From NCBI GenBank assembly GCA_036389795.1, contig DASVWD010000086.1:1-64000 (forward strand): DNA of 64,000 bases, read 5' to 3'. Numbering within the stretch: the first letter of the stretch is position 1; the number at the start of each line of letters is the position of its first letter. The stretch is from Longimicrobium sp. (GTDB lineage Bacteria > Gemmatimonadota > Gemmatimonadetes > Longimicrobiales > Longimicrobiaceae). The translations under genes were made by a program, and so were the position numbers. The notes beneath the pieces were generated by a model. It made no database searches. It saw only the letters and a program-made list of their open reading frames with translations, and had not been told where the DNA came from. Shown here in pieces: positions 33,619-42,090 of the stretch.

Positions 33619-34266
33619 CTACGCCTCGCGCCCGCGGGTCTCGCGGCGCCAGGCGAAGTACGAGTAGGCCGCGGAGAAGAGGGCCGCCGCTCCCAGCGCG
33701 GAGACCGCCACCCAGGGCCGCATCGCCTCGGGAAGGAGCGCCGCCGCGGCGCACAGGAGCCCGCCGGCCACGAAGGCGCGCCCGCCCACGCGGTGCGTGT
33801 CGCGCCAGACGCGGTCGCTCGACAGCGTCCACGGGGTGCGGATCCCCATCCACCAGTTGGAGTGGATGCGCGGCAGGTAGTTGCCGATCCCCACGAAGAG
33901 CAGCCCGGTTCCCCCCAGGATCACCGCCGAGGCGTTCACCGGCCAGCCGAGCGCGGCGCCCAGCGACGCCACCTCCACCAGCGCGAAGAACAGCGTCAGC
34001 AGGCTCACCACGATGTGGAACTCGTCGCGGAACTTCTCCCAGTTGCGCCGCCGCGGGTCGACGTACGGCAGCACCCGGAGCAGCAGCAGGATCGCCGTGG
34101 CCGTCAGCGGCGCCACGAACGCGCCGGGCCACCTGCGCATGGTGCCGTCCACCTCGCCCTGCAGGTTCCAGTGCGTGGGCACCACGTCGGGCAGGCGCGG
34201 ATACACCACCAGCGCGAACGCCCACATCGCCGCCGCCACCAGCGGCGCCAGCCAGCGGCTCTTCAT
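33619..34266 (-). CDS. SdpI-family membrane protein
   Basis: A 215-residue membrane protein with about six helices. The N-terminal half has the DUF1648 pattern (YPRLPDVVPTHWNLQGEVDGTMRRW), the C-terminal half the SdpI pattern (GIGNYLPRIHSNWWMGIRTPWTLSSDRVWRDTHRVGGRAFVAGGL). In Bacillus SdpI gives immunity to the SdpC toxin and sequesters the repressor SdpR. Its start overlaps the stop of the ArsR-type gene by four bases, the same order as sdpR-sdpI. No sdpC-like toxin is in the window, so it may serve as immunity to foreign toxins or as a membrane sensor. Confidence 0.92.
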   Translation of the reverse strand: MKSRWLAPLVAAAMWAFALVVYPRLPDVVPTHWNLQGEVDGTMRRWPGAFVAPLTATAILLLLRVLPYVDPRRRNWEKFRDEFHIVVSLLTLFFALVEVASLGAALGWPVNASAVILGGTGLLFVGIGNYLPRIHSNWWMGIRTPWTLSSDRVWRDTHRVGGRAFVAGGLLCAAAALLPEAMRPWVAVSALGAAALFSAAYSYFAWRRETRGREA

Positions 34267-34535
34267 CTCTCTCCTCCCGGGCTCAACAGGCCCATCATCT
34301 CCTGCAGGAACTCCTGGAAGACGGTGGTCTCCAGGGAATAGATCAGGTTGCGCCCGTTCCGCTCGGCCTTCACCAGCCCGGCCTCCTTCAGCACGGCCAG
34401 GTGGTGCGACACCGAGGCGGCGGTCATGGGGAAGCGGGCGGCGATCTCCCCCGCCGTGAGGTCTCCCCCGCGCAGCGCCTTCAGGATCTCCCGCCGCGTG
34501 GGGTCGCCGAGCGCGCGGATCGTCTGGTCCAGCAT
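34263..34535 (-). CDS. ArsR/SdpR-family repressor
   Basis: A 90-residue ArsR-type winged helix protein: LDQTIRALGDPTRREILKALRGGDLTAGEIAARFPMTAASVSHHLAVLKEAGLVKAERNGRNLIYSL. Metal-binding Cys motifs are missing, as in SdpR. It is the first gene of the operon with the SdpI-like protein and should repress it from the two inverted repeats located upstream. In Bacillus the repressor is captured at the membrane by toxin-bound SdpI; a similar circuit here is inferred. Confidence 0.92.
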   Translation of the reverse strand: MLDQTIRALGDPTRREILKALRGGDLTAGEIAARFPMTAASVSHHLAVLKEAGLVKAERNGRNLIYSLETTVFQEFLQEMMGLLSPGGER

Positions 34536-34580
34536 CGTCGCCGTCGTCTCTTCTCTATCCCGATCGTGAGGCTGGACTGT

Positions 34581-34609
34581 TAGACTAACGTCTATTAGAC
34601 GTACGTCTA
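34581..34609. promoter_or_regulatory. Tandem operators of the sdpRI operon
   Basis: Two inverted repeats with the same arms and four-base spacer lie one base apart: TAGAC-TAAC-GTCTA (34581-34594) and TAGAC-GTAC-GTCTA (34596-34609). The 15-base period places them on related faces of the helix. They lie about 50 bases before the repressor start in an AT-rich pocket, where the promoter should be. Confidence 0.75.
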
Positions 34610-34690
34610 AATATCGGGCGCGGTTTCGCGGGCGTCAAGGAAAATCGAGCGGCGGCCCGCCCGTGCGTCGCGAGTGCCTGAAGACACCCG

Positions 34691-34769
34691 CTGGAACCAC
34701 GGGAAGCCTCGCCCACCGTCCGCGCGCTCCGCGGGTCCGGCGCGGCGAGGCTTCGACCGCGGTTCCGCT
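34691..34769. repeat. AAGCCTCG hairpin repeat, copy E (diverged)
   Basis: GGAAGCCTCGCC ... GGCGAGGCTTCGACCGCGGTTCC. The outer arms GGAACCACG / CGCGGTTCC extend the hairpin. Related copies lie at 50.9, 52.3, 54.1 and 57.4 kb. Confidence 0.6.
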
Positions 34770-34790
34770 TCAACCCCGCGCGCCGGAAGG

Positions 34791-36020
34791 CTACGACCCC
34801 GCCGCGTGCGCGAGCAGCCAGCCCGCCGTCGCCGCGGCGGCGGCGAACAGCACGCCCAGCGCGGCGTCGCCGGCCAGGCGCACGGCGCGCGGGGGCTCCC
34901 AGTACGGCCGGTCGCCTTCCCGCGGCACCGCGAGGAGGCCGACGAGCGCGCCGGCCGCGAAGCCGCCCGCGTGCGCCGCGTTGTCGATGAACTGGTAGCC
35001 CACGACCCCCATCGCCACGATGATCCCGATGTCGGTCAGCAGCGCGCGGCCGAACCCCGGCGGCATCAGGTGGCGTCGGCCGCGGCGGAGCGCCATCGTC
35101 CCCAGGAAGCCGAACATCCCCATGATCCCGCCCGAGGCGCCCACCGACACCCCGTGCGGCATCAGCACCGTGCTGGCGGCGCCCCCGCCCAGCGCGGCGA
35201 GGAGGAAGACGAGCGGGACGAACGCCCGGTGCGCGAACGCCTCCAGCACCCGCCCCAGCGCGGTGAACGCCATGAAGTTGAAGGCGATGTGGATCACGTT
35301 GCCGTGCACCAGAGCGCCCGAGAGCAGCCGCCACCACTCGCCCGCGCGCACCCGGTCCTTGTCGACGCCCACGTACGCCGCCGCGAAGTTCCCCGATCCG
35401 TCGCCCAGCGCGCTCCCCACGCCGCCGCCGCCCAGCAGCACGGCCGCCACCTGCGCCGCGAAGACGGCGATCAGCGCCGCGCCGAGCCATTGCGTGTAGC
35501 GCGCCGGGTCGCGGCGGGGGGCGGGGCGGGCGTACGCGGCGCGCGCCTCGGCCCGCAGCTTCTCCGGCGTCAGCGCGCGGAACTTCCGGTACTGGAAGGC
35601 CGAGTGCGCGGCCAGCACCCCCGCCAGGAAGACGAACACCGGCAGCGGCGTCCCGAACCCGAGCTGCCCGGTCGCGGCCGCGAAGGCGAGCAGGACCGCG
35701 CACGCCGCGCCCCAGCCCAGCGCCAGCCGCCGCGCGCGCCCGAGCCCGTGCGCGCGGAAGGCGTCGAAGAGGTAGGGCACGCTCCAGGCGGGCGCCAGCC
35801 GCCCCTCCGTCTCCGGCGTCCACACCAGCGGCGTGCGCTCCCCGCCGCGGAGCCGCTCCACCAGCGCTTCGCGGCTCGCGGGCACCGGCCGGCCGTCGTA
35901 CCAGCCGTACGCCGAGGCCAGCGCGGCCTCGTACAGCTGCTCTTCCACGCTCCGCCGCTCCGCCCCGCCGTCGCCGGCGGGTGGGGCGGGGGAGGAGGGT
36001 TCGGGCGATCCTTCGCTCAC
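34791..36020 (-). CDS. Rhomboid-family intramembrane serine protease
   Basis: A 409-residue protein. The first ~200 residues are a soluble region with two early hydrophobic spans, and the rhomboid core follows. Catalytic Ser is in GVSVGASGGIMGMFGF and catalytic His in FIDNAAHAGGFAAG; HGNVIHIAFNFMAFTALG is the conserved early helix. The dyad is intact, so it should cut transmembrane proteins within the membrane. The N-terminus MSEGSPEPSSPAPPAGDGG is disordered. Substrates are unknown and the neighbours give no hint. Confidence 0.92.
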   Translation of the reverse strand: MSEGSPEPSSPAPPAGDGGAERRSVEEQLYEAALASAYGWYDGRPVPASREALVERLRGGERTPLVWTPETEGRLAPAWSVPYLFDAFRAHGLGRARRLALGWGAACAVLLAFAAATGQLGFGTPLPVFVFLAGVLAAHSAFQYRKFRALTPEKLRAEARAAYARPAPRRDPARYTQWLGAALIAVFAAQVAAVLLGGGGVGSALGDGSGNFAAAYVGVDKDRVRAGEWWRLLSGALVHGNVIHIAFNFMAFTALGRVLEAFAHRAFVPLVFLLAALGGGAASTVLMPHGVSVGASGGIMGMFGFLGTMALRRGRRHLMPPGFGRALLTDIGIIVAMGVVGYQFIDNAAHAGGFAAGALVGLLAVPREGDRPYWEPPRAVRLAGDAALGVLFAAAAATAGWLLAHAAGS

Positions 36021-36128
36021 GGGGGCCTTGTCTCGACGGGCGGGCGGGGTCCATCGCGCAGGGCGCCCCGCGGACGCCTAACGCTCACGCCCGCGCCGCC
36101 CTCCCGCAAGTGCCCCCGGGTCCGCCCT

Positions 36129-37064
36129 TCACGCGGGGAGCTCGTCGAGGCCCCAGCCGCCCAGCCGGTAGCGCGCCCCGTGCACGCTCCCGGTCCCCGT
36201 GGCGATCGTGAGCTTGCGCCGGCGGACGTCCTCCACGAACTGCGGCCGGCTCCCCTCGGCCACCACGCTGGCGATCAGCTCGCGCACCGCGCGCTCCGGC
36301 GCCCCGGGGCTCGCCTGCATCCCCCGGCGGATGCGGGCGACCTCGTCCGCCTCGAACCCGCCGTTCTGCACGACGACGTCGTAGCAGAGCGCCGCGCCGA
36401 GCTCCGAGCGCAGGCCGAAGCGCTCCATCTCGTCCAGGGCCCGCCGCCAGCGCCCCTCCGCGTGCCGGAGCTGGACCGCGCGCGCCTGGGGCGCCCTCCC
36501 CAGCCGGGCGAACGCCTCCTTCCACTCCGGGCGCACGCGCCTGCGGTTCGGCGGGAGCGAGATGGAGTCCGCGAACCGCCGCTGCTCCGCGGCCGGAGCG
36601 CCCAGGACGCGGACCAGCTCGGGCTCCAGCGGGCCGAAGGCGGCGGAGAACACCGCCGGGTGGTCGCGGCGGATCTCCCGCAGCACCGGCCCCAGGTCGC
36701 CGGTGAGGAGGGTGAAGCCGATGATCCCCCAGGTGAGGCCCGCCCCGTCGAAGTTCCCCACCACCAGCGTGAAGCCGTGCCCCTCGAAGTCGGCCGTGAG
36801 CTGCAGCGAGCGCTCGAACGTCGGCGGCGGCGGCCGGTTCGTGAGCCCCGTCCAGGCGTCGACGTCGACCCTGCCGGTCGGCACGAGCCCCCGCGACCGC
36901 TGCCACGCCTGCAGGGCCGTCTCGGTGTTGCCGCCGAAGACGCCGTCCACGCCCTGCACGTCGAACCCGGCCGCCACCAGCGCGCCCTGGAGGTCCTCGA
37001 CCACCCCGCCCTGCACGGTGCGGAAGCCGCTCGGCGCCCGCTCGAAGAGGAGTCTGGAAGCCAT
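36129..37064 (-). CDS. Peptidoglycan-binding protein with GH46-like (chitosanase) domain
   Basis: A 311-residue protein. Residues about 15-75 are a PG_binding_1 domain (VEDLQGALVAAGFDVQGVDGVFGGNTETALQAWQRSRGL). The rest resembles GH46 chitosanases: LTADFEGHGFTLVVGNFDGAGLTWGIIGFTLLTGD, with candidate catalytic Glu in DFEG and Asp in NFDGAG. No signal peptide is visible, so it may be released by lysis, exported by another route, or be part of a phage-tail or contractile system; none is nearby. The glycan cut, chitosan or cell-wall, cannot be told from sequence. Confidence 0.78.
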   Translation of the reverse strand: MASRLLFERAPSGFRTVQGGVVEDLQGALVAAGFDVQGVDGVFGGNTETALQAWQRSRGLVPTGRVDVDAWTGLTNRPPPPTFERSLQLTADFEGHGFTLVVGNFDGAGLTWGIIGFTLLTGDLGPVLREIRRDHPAVFSAAFGPLEPELVRVLGAPAAEQRRFADSISLPPNRRRVRPEWKEAFARLGRAPQARAVQLRHAEGRWRRALDEMERFGLRSELGAALCYDVVVQNGGFEADEVARIRRGMQASPGAPERAVRELIASVVAEGSRPQFVEDVRRRKLTIATGTGSVHGARYRLGGWGLDELPA

Positions 37065-37207
37065 CGCCGCCTGCCCGGGAAGAGGTGAACGGAAGCACGG
37101 GAGCGAAGAAGGTGCGCGCCGGCGCGAGTGCGCGAAAGCGCGCCATGCATTATGATGGTCCGCGCCGGGCGATTTCGCCGGCCGCGGAACCCGCCGAGAA
37201 CGAGCCC

Positions 37208-39631
37208 ATGAGCATCGCCGAGATCTTCGAGACGCTGGAGTACGGACCCGCCCCCGAGAGCGCCTCGCCCGCCCTGCGCTGGCTGGAGGAGCAGGGGGGC
37301 GCCACCCGCCACTTCATCGCCGGCGAGTGGCGCGAGCCGGCCGAGGGCGAGTACTTCGACACCATCAACCCCGCCAACGGCAGGGTGCTGGCGAAGGTGG
37401 CCCAGGGCGGGCGCGAGGACGTCGAGACGGCCATCCGCGCCGCGCGGCAGGCGCTGGCCGACTGGCAGGCGCTCGGCGGGCACGGGCGGGCGCGCTACCT
37501 GTACGCGCTGGCGCGCCAGGTCCAGAAGCACTCGCGCCTCTTCGCCGTGCTGGAGTCGCTCGACAACGGCAAGCCGATCCGCGAGTCGCGCGACATCGAC
37601 ATCCCGCTCGTCGCCCGGCACTTCTACCACCACGCCGGGTGGGCGCAGCTGATGGAGAGCGACCCCGAGCTGCGCGACTACGCCGCCGTGGGCGTGGTGG
37701 GGCAGATCATCCCGTGGAACTTCCCGCTGCTGATGCTGGCGTGGAAGATCGCCCCCGCGCTGGCGATGGGGAACACCGTGGTCCTCAAGCCCGCCGAGTT
37801 CACCCCGCTCACCGCCCTCCTCTTCGCCGACGTCTGCCGCGAGGCGGGGCTGCCGCCCGGCGTGGTCAACATCGTCACCGGCGACGGGCGCACCGGCGCG
37901 CTCATCGTCGAGCACCCGGACGTCGACAAGGTCGCCTTCACCGGCTCGACCGAGGTGGGCCGCATCATCCGCGTGGCCACGGCGGGGAGCGGGAAGAAGC
38001 TGTCGCTGGAGCTGGGCGGGAAGAGCCCCTTCGTGGTGTTCGACGACGCCGACCTGGACAGCGTGGTGGAGGGCGTGGTCGACGCCATCTGGTTCAACCA
38101 GGGACAGGTGTGCTGCGCCGGGAGCCGCATCCTGGCCCAGGAGGGGACCGCGCCGCGCCTCACCGAGAAGCTCAGGGCGCGGATGGAGACGCTGCGCGTG
38201 GGCGACCCGCTCGACAAGGCGGTGGACATCGGCGCCATCGTGGCCCCGGTGCAGCTGGAGAAGATCCAGGGGCTGGTGCGGCAGGGGGTGGAGGAGGGGG
38301 CGACCATGTGGCAGCCCTCGTGGAGCTGCCCCACCGAGGGGTGCTTCTACCCGCCCACCCTCTTCACCGACGTCTCGCCCTCGTCGACCATTGCCCAGGT
38401 GGAGATCTTCGGCCCCGTGGTGGTCTCGATGACCTTCCGCACCCCGGCCGAGGCGGTGGCGCTGGCCAACAACACCCCGTACGGCCTGGCCGCCAGCGTG
38501 TGGACCGAGAACATCAACCTGGCGCTCGACATCGCCCCCAAGATCCGGGCGGGGACGGTGTGGATCAACAGCACCAACGTCTTCGACGCGGCCAGCGGCT
38601 TCGGCGGCTACCGCGAGAGCGGCTTCGGGCGCGAGGGCGGGCGCGAGGGGCTGTGGGAGTACGCCAAGCCGCGCTGGGAGAAGGAGGCCGGCAAGACACG
38701 GGGGACGGGGGACGGGGGACAGCCGGCGAAGACGAAGGCGAAGGCGCCGAAGGCCGACACCGCGCGCGGCCGCGGCCCCGTGCTCCCGCCGATCGACCGC
38801 ACGGCGAAGATGTACGTCGGCGGCAAGCAGGCGCGCCCCGACTCCGGCTACTCGCTGGCCGTCCACGGCGCCGACGGGCGGCTGGTGGGCGAGGTGGGCC
38901 TGGGCAACCGCAAGGACGTGCGCAACGCCGTGGAGGCGGCGCACAAGGCCGCCGGGTGGGGGAAGTCCACCGGCCACAACCGGGCGCAGGTGCTCTACTA
39001 CCTGGCCGAGAACCTGGCCGCCCGCGACGCCGAGTTCGCCCGCCGCATCGCCTCGATGACGGGCGACGAGGGGAGGGCCGCGCAGGAGGTGGAGCTCACC
39101 ATCCGCCGCCTCTACACCTACGCGGCCCTGGCCGACAAGTGGGACGGCGACGTGCACCACACCCCGTTCCGCATGGTGACGCTCGCCATGCCCGAGCCGA
39201 TCGGAGTGGTGGGCATCGCCTGCCCCGACGAGGCGCCGCTCTTGGGCTTCGTCTCCACCGTGGCCCCCGCGGTGGCCATGGGCAACGCGGTGGTGGCAAT
39301 CCCCTCGGAGCGCTGGCCGCTGGCGGCGACGGACTTCTACCAGGTGCTCGACACCTCCGACGTCCCCGGCGGCGTGGTCAACATCGTCACCGGCCGCCGC
39401 GACGAGCTGGTGCAGACGCTGGCCGCCCACGACGACGTGGAGTCGATGTGGTACTTCGGGAGCGCCGAGGGGAGCGAGCTGGTGGAGCGCCTCTCGGCGG
39501 GGAACATGAAGCGCACCTGGGTGAGCTACGGCAGGCCGCGCGACTGGTTCGACCCCGTCCAGGGCGAGGGGCACGAGTTCCTGCGCCAGGCCACGCACGT
39601 CAAGAACATCTGGGTGCCGTACGGGGAGTAG
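37208..39631 (+). CDS. ALDH16-like aldehyde dehydrogenase with two ALDH domains
   Basis: An 807-residue protein, the length of bacterial ALDH16. Domain 1 (about residues 30-495) is complete: NAD-fold PWNFPLLML, Glu in LELGGKSP and catalytic Cys in NQGQVCCAGSR. A Lys/Ala-rich linker follows. Domain 2 (about 535-807) retains the NAD-fold-like PIGVVGIACPDEAPLLGFVS but lacks the catalytic Glu and Cys motifs, ending THVKNIWVPYGE. In this family the second domain is structural. It should oxidise an aldehyde with NAD(P). I chose the start MSIAEIFETLEYGP. Confidence 0.9.
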   Translation: MSIAEIFETLEYGPAPESASPALRWLEEQGGATRHFIAGEWREPAEGEYFDTINPANGRVLAKVAQGGREDVETAIRAARQALADWQALGGHGRARYLYALARQVQKHSRLFAVLESLDNGKPIRESRDIDIPLVARHFYHHAGWAQLMESDPELRDYAAVGVVGQIIPWNFPLLMLAWKIAPALAMGNTVVLKPAEFTPLTALLFADVCREAGLPPGVVNIVTGDGRTGALIVEHPDVDKVAFTGSTEVGRIIRVATAGSGKKLSLELGGKSPFVVFDDADLDSVVEGVVDAIWFNQGQVCCAGSRILAQEGTAPRLTEKLRARMETLRVGDPLDKAVDIGAIVAPVQLEKIQGLVRQGVEEGATMWQPSWSCPTEGCFYPPTLFTDVSPSSTIAQVEIFGPVVVSMTFRTPAEAVALANNTPYGLAASVWTENINLALDIAPKIRAGTVWINSTNVFDAASGFGGYRESGFGREGGREGLWEYAKPRWEKEAGKTRGTGDGGQPAKTKAKAPKADTARGRGPVLPPIDRTAKMYVGGKQARPDSGYSLAVHGADGRLVGEVGLGNRKDVRNAVEAAHKAAGWGKSTGHNRAQVLYYLAENLAARDAEFARRIASMTGDEGRAAQEVELTIRRLYTYAALADKWDGDVHHTPFRMVTLAMPEPIGVVGIACPDEAPLLGFVSTVAPAVAMGNAVVAIPSERWPLAATDFYQVLDTSDVPGGVVNIVTGRRDELVQTLAAHDDVESMWYFGSAEGSELVERLSAGNMKRTWVSYGRPRDWFDPVQGEGHEFLRQATHVKNIWVPYGE

Positions 39632-39634
39632 GGA

Positions 39635-39691
39635 AGTGCGTGAGTGCGTGAGTGCGAAAGTGCGAAAGTGCGAAAGTGCGAAAGTGCGGGG
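39635..39691. repeat. AGTGCGAA-type tandem octamers
   Basis: Seven successive units of eight bases: AGTGCGTG twice, then AGTGCGAA-type units. Directly after the ALDH16 stop. Similar short arrays occur near 48.3, 51.2, 58.1, 63.3 and 63.6 kb. Confidence 0.85.
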
Positions 39692-39771
39692 TCGCAGGGG
39701 GTAAGGCATGCTCGTCCGGTCGATGTCGGGGACGGGATCGGCGGTCCGGTTGTGGGGAAGAGGGTACACTC

Positions 39772-39800
39772 TTGACAGGCAGCGCGGCGCGATGTAGCTT
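39772..39800 (+). promoter_or_regulatory. Sigma-70-like promoter
   Basis: TTGACA, a 17-base spacer, then TAGCTT. It would start transcription near 39807, ahead of two hairpins and the NYN gene. Confidence 0.55.
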
Positions 39801-39806
39801 GTCGGC

Positions 39807-39887
39807 GTTGTCGGTCCCTGGCCGGTGTGCGGTTGGTTGGTCGGCCAGCGTTACAGCCCCGGGGAGCTTAGGCTCCCCGTTTTTTTG
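39807..39887 (+). ncRNA. Candidate small RNA or attenuator leader
   Basis: About 80 bases from the predicted start to the end of an intrinsic terminator. It holds a hairpin CTGGCCG...CGGCCAG (39818-39848) with a GU-rich loop, a short unpaired linker and the terminator stem. No ORF of note is inside. The transcript would end 25 bases before the NYN gene, so it is either an independent small RNA or a 5' leader that attenuates that gene. No known family was recognised. Confidence 0.45.
39861..39887 (+). terminator. Strong intrinsic terminator before the NYN gene
   Basis: GGGGAGC-TTAG-GCTCCCC followed by G and seven Ts: the only textbook U-tract terminator I saw in the window. Confidence 0.85.
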
Positions 39888-39911
39888 CCCCACCTCCCGC
39901 CGCCGCCCCTT

Positions 39912-40517
39912 ATGCCCCCTCGCGTGAAGATCTTCATCGACTTCTGGAACCTGCAGCTCACCTGGAACGACTACCACGCGCGGCGGGGCGGCAGGCGGCC
40001 GGTGCGCATCCCCTGGGAGCGGCGGCTGTACGAGGTGCTGGTGCGGCAGGTGCGGGAGGACGCGGTCTACGCCGGGACGCACGTCTACGCGTCGTACGCG
40101 CCGGGGCTGGGGAAGGACGCCGGGCTGCGCCGCTTCTTCAACGCGATGGACGGCTTCACCGGCTACGACGTGTTCCTCAAGGAGCGCGCGCCGCTCAGCC
40201 CGGCGAAGTGCACCAACCACGGCTGCCGCCTGCCGATCACCGTCTGCCCGCACTGCCGCCGCTCCATCCAGCGCACCGTCGAGAAGGGGATCGACACGGC
40301 GCTGGTGACCGACCTGATCCGCTTCGGGCTCGACGGCCACTACGACTGCGCCGTGCTGGTGGCGGCCGACGCGGACCACGTGCCCGCCGTGGAGTTCCTG
40401 GGCAACCGCGCCAAGCAGGTCACCCACGCCTGGTTCCGCGGCCAGTCGCAGGAGCTGCGCAACGCCTGCTGGAGCCACGTCCTCTTCGACAACCTGATGA
40501 CAGAGCTGCTCGACTGA
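39912..40517 (+). CDS. NYN-domain (PIN-like) nuclease with Zn-ribbon insert
   Basis: A 201-residue NYN/LabA-like protein. The acidic nuclease residues are visible in VKIFIDFWNLQLTW (Asp near residue 9), IDTALVTDLIRF and VLVAADADHVPAVEFL. An insert CTNHGCRLPITVCPHC (about residues 99-114) gives four Cys and a His that look like a zinc ribbon. NYN proteins cleave RNA, often tRNA or mRNA, in the cytoplasm. The ATG at MPPRVKIFIDFW is used because the strand begins there. A strong terminator 25 bases upstream hints at attenuation. Confidence 0.88.
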   Translation: MPPRVKIFIDFWNLQLTWNDYHARRGGRRPVRIPWERRLYEVLVRQVREDAVYAGTHVYASYAPGLGKDAGLRRFFNAMDGFTGYDVFLKERAPLSPAKCTNHGCRLPITVCPHCRRSIQRTVEKGIDTALVTDLIRFGLDGHYDCAVLVAADADHVPAVEFLGNRAKQVTHAWFRGQSQELRNACWSHVLFDNLMTELLD

Positions 40518-40647
40518 GCGCCCGCGTCGGCCGCCGCCCGCGTCCGCCGCGTTCCAGGCCGCTTCGCCCGTGCAAGACGCGCGGGCGGCGGCGCGCTATC
40601 TTCCCGGCGTTCGTCGGTTCCCGGTGGACTTCGAGGCGTGTCGATCG

Positions 40648-42090
40648 ATGAGATACCTGGCGTGCGTCGGCGTGGTTGCCTTCTGCGCGGCCGCGGGGCC
40701 CGGCCGGGCGCAGGCGGGCGCGGCGGACACGAGCTTCGCCGCCTTCGAGCGGGCGGTGCGCGCGGAGCTCGCGGCGGCGAAGGTGCCGGGCGCGGCGGTG
40801 GCGCTGGTGCGCGGCGACAGCGTGGTCTACGCGGGCGGCATCGGCGCGGCGAGCGTGGAGACGGGCGCGCCGGTGACGGCGGACATGCTGTTCCAGGTGG
40901 GCTCCGCGTCGAAGGTGCTCACGGCGCTCCTCCTGGCCGTCCTCGCCGAGCAGGGCGCCCTCCGCCTCGACGCCCCGGCGCGGACGTACGTCTCCGGCCT
41001 CCCGCCGCGGCTCGGCGCGCTCACCCTGCACCAGCTCCTGTCGCACTCGTCCGGCCTGCGCGACGTCCCCGGCGCGGGCGGGCTGCACGACGAGGGCGCC
41101 CTCGCCGCGTACCCGCGCACCTGGACGGCGGAGTGGGCGCCGCTGCTGCCGGGGCTCTTCTCCTATTCCAACGCCGGGTATGCGCTGGCCGGGCTGGCGG
41201 CGCAGGAGGCGGCGGGAAAGCCGTTCGCGGACCTGGCGCGCGAGCGGGTGCTGGCGCCGCTGGGGATGGAGCGCACCACCTACCGCCCGCTGGAGGCGCT
41301 CACCCGCCCGGCGGCGGTGGGGCACGCGGCGCCTCCCGGACAGGAGCCGCGGCGGATCCCGTCGTACGCCGACGACACGCGCCTCTGGCCGGCGGGCTAC
41401 GCCTGGAGCAGCGCGCGGGACATGGCCCGGCTGCTGGCGGCGCTGATGGCGGATGGACGCGTCGGCGGGCGGCAGGCGCTCCCCGCGGCCGCCGTGGCGC
41501 GCGTGCGGGGGCGGCACGTGGAGGTGCCGAACCTGTTCACCGACGCGGCGTACGGCTACGGCCTCTTCACCGGCACCTGGCGGGGGGTGCCGAGCGTGTG
41601 GCACGACGGGCAGATGGACGGCTTCGGCGCGCTGGTGCGGATCCTTCCCGCGCGGGGCCTGGGCGTGGTGGTGCTGCTGAACCGGGAGGGGGTGCGCCCC
41701 GACCGCATCGCGGACCTGGGCTTCGCGGCGCTGGGCGTGGCGTGGCCCGAGGCGCCGGCGCCGGCCGCGAAGCCGGAGGTGACGATGAGCGCGGCGGAGA
41801 TGGCGAGTTACGCGGGGCGCTACGAGAACCGCTTCCCGCTGGAGCTGTTCGTGAGGGAGGGCGCGCTCTTCCGCCGCTGGTTCGGGCAGGAGCAGCGCGT
41901 CTGGCGGGTGGGGCCGCGGCGCTTCACGGTGGACCCGGCGCGGACGAGCCCGGCCGCCGAGTTCACGATCGCGCCGGCGGAAGCGGCGCGCCCGGCGTAC
42001 GTGCAGGCGTTCCTGTGGGTGTTCGTGAAGACGGGCGGCGCCGCCACTCCGCCGGCGTCACCCCCAGCGCCCGCCGGAACGCGCGGGTGA
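40648..42090 (+). CDS. Secreted beta-lactamase-family serine hydrolase
   Basis: A 480-residue protein with a signal peptide (MRYLACVGVVAFCAAAGPGRAQA). The class C/PBP4* fold motifs are present: SxxK in QVGSASKVLTALLL, YxN in FSYSNAGYALAG, and HDGQMDGFG near the KTG position. A C-terminal lipocalin-like region (MASYAGRYENRFPLELFVREGALF) follows, as in many serine esterases of this group. It is probably a peptidase or esterase, not an antibiotic-resistance enzyme. The last 128 bases overlap a converging AraC-type gene. Confidence 0.87.
   Translation: MRYLACVGVVAFCAAAGPGRAQAGAADTSFAAFERAVRAELAAAKVPGAAVALVRGDSVVYAGGIGAASVETGAPVTADMLFQVGSASKVLTALLLAVLAEQGALRLDAPARTYVSGLPPRLGALTLHQLLSHSSGLRDVPGAGGLHDEGALAAYPRTWTAEWAPLLPGLFSYSNAGYALAGLAAQEAAGKPFADLARERVLAPLGMERTTYRPLEALTRPAAVGHAAPPGQEPRRIPSYADDTRLWPAGYAWSSARDMARLLAALMADGRVGGRQALPAAAVARVRGRHVEVPNLFTDAAYGYGLFTGTWRGVPSVWHDGQMDGFGALVRILPARGLGVVVLLNREGVRPDRIADLGFAALGVAWPEAPAPAAKPEVTMSAAEMASYAGRYENRFPLELFVREGALFRRWFGQEQRVWRVGPRRFTVDPARTSPAAEFTIAPAEAARPAYVQAFLWVFVKTGGAATPPASPPAPAGTRG

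Noticed and set aside
39635-39691. Tandem AGTGCGAA units as a CRISPR array
   Set aside because: Units are eight bases with no spacers, and no cas gene is in the window.
40648-42090. Serine hydrolase as an antibiotic-resistance beta-lactamase
   Set aside because: The motifs are those of the broad PBP4*/esterase group with a lipocalin-like tail, and no KTG typical of class A or C enzymes is clear.
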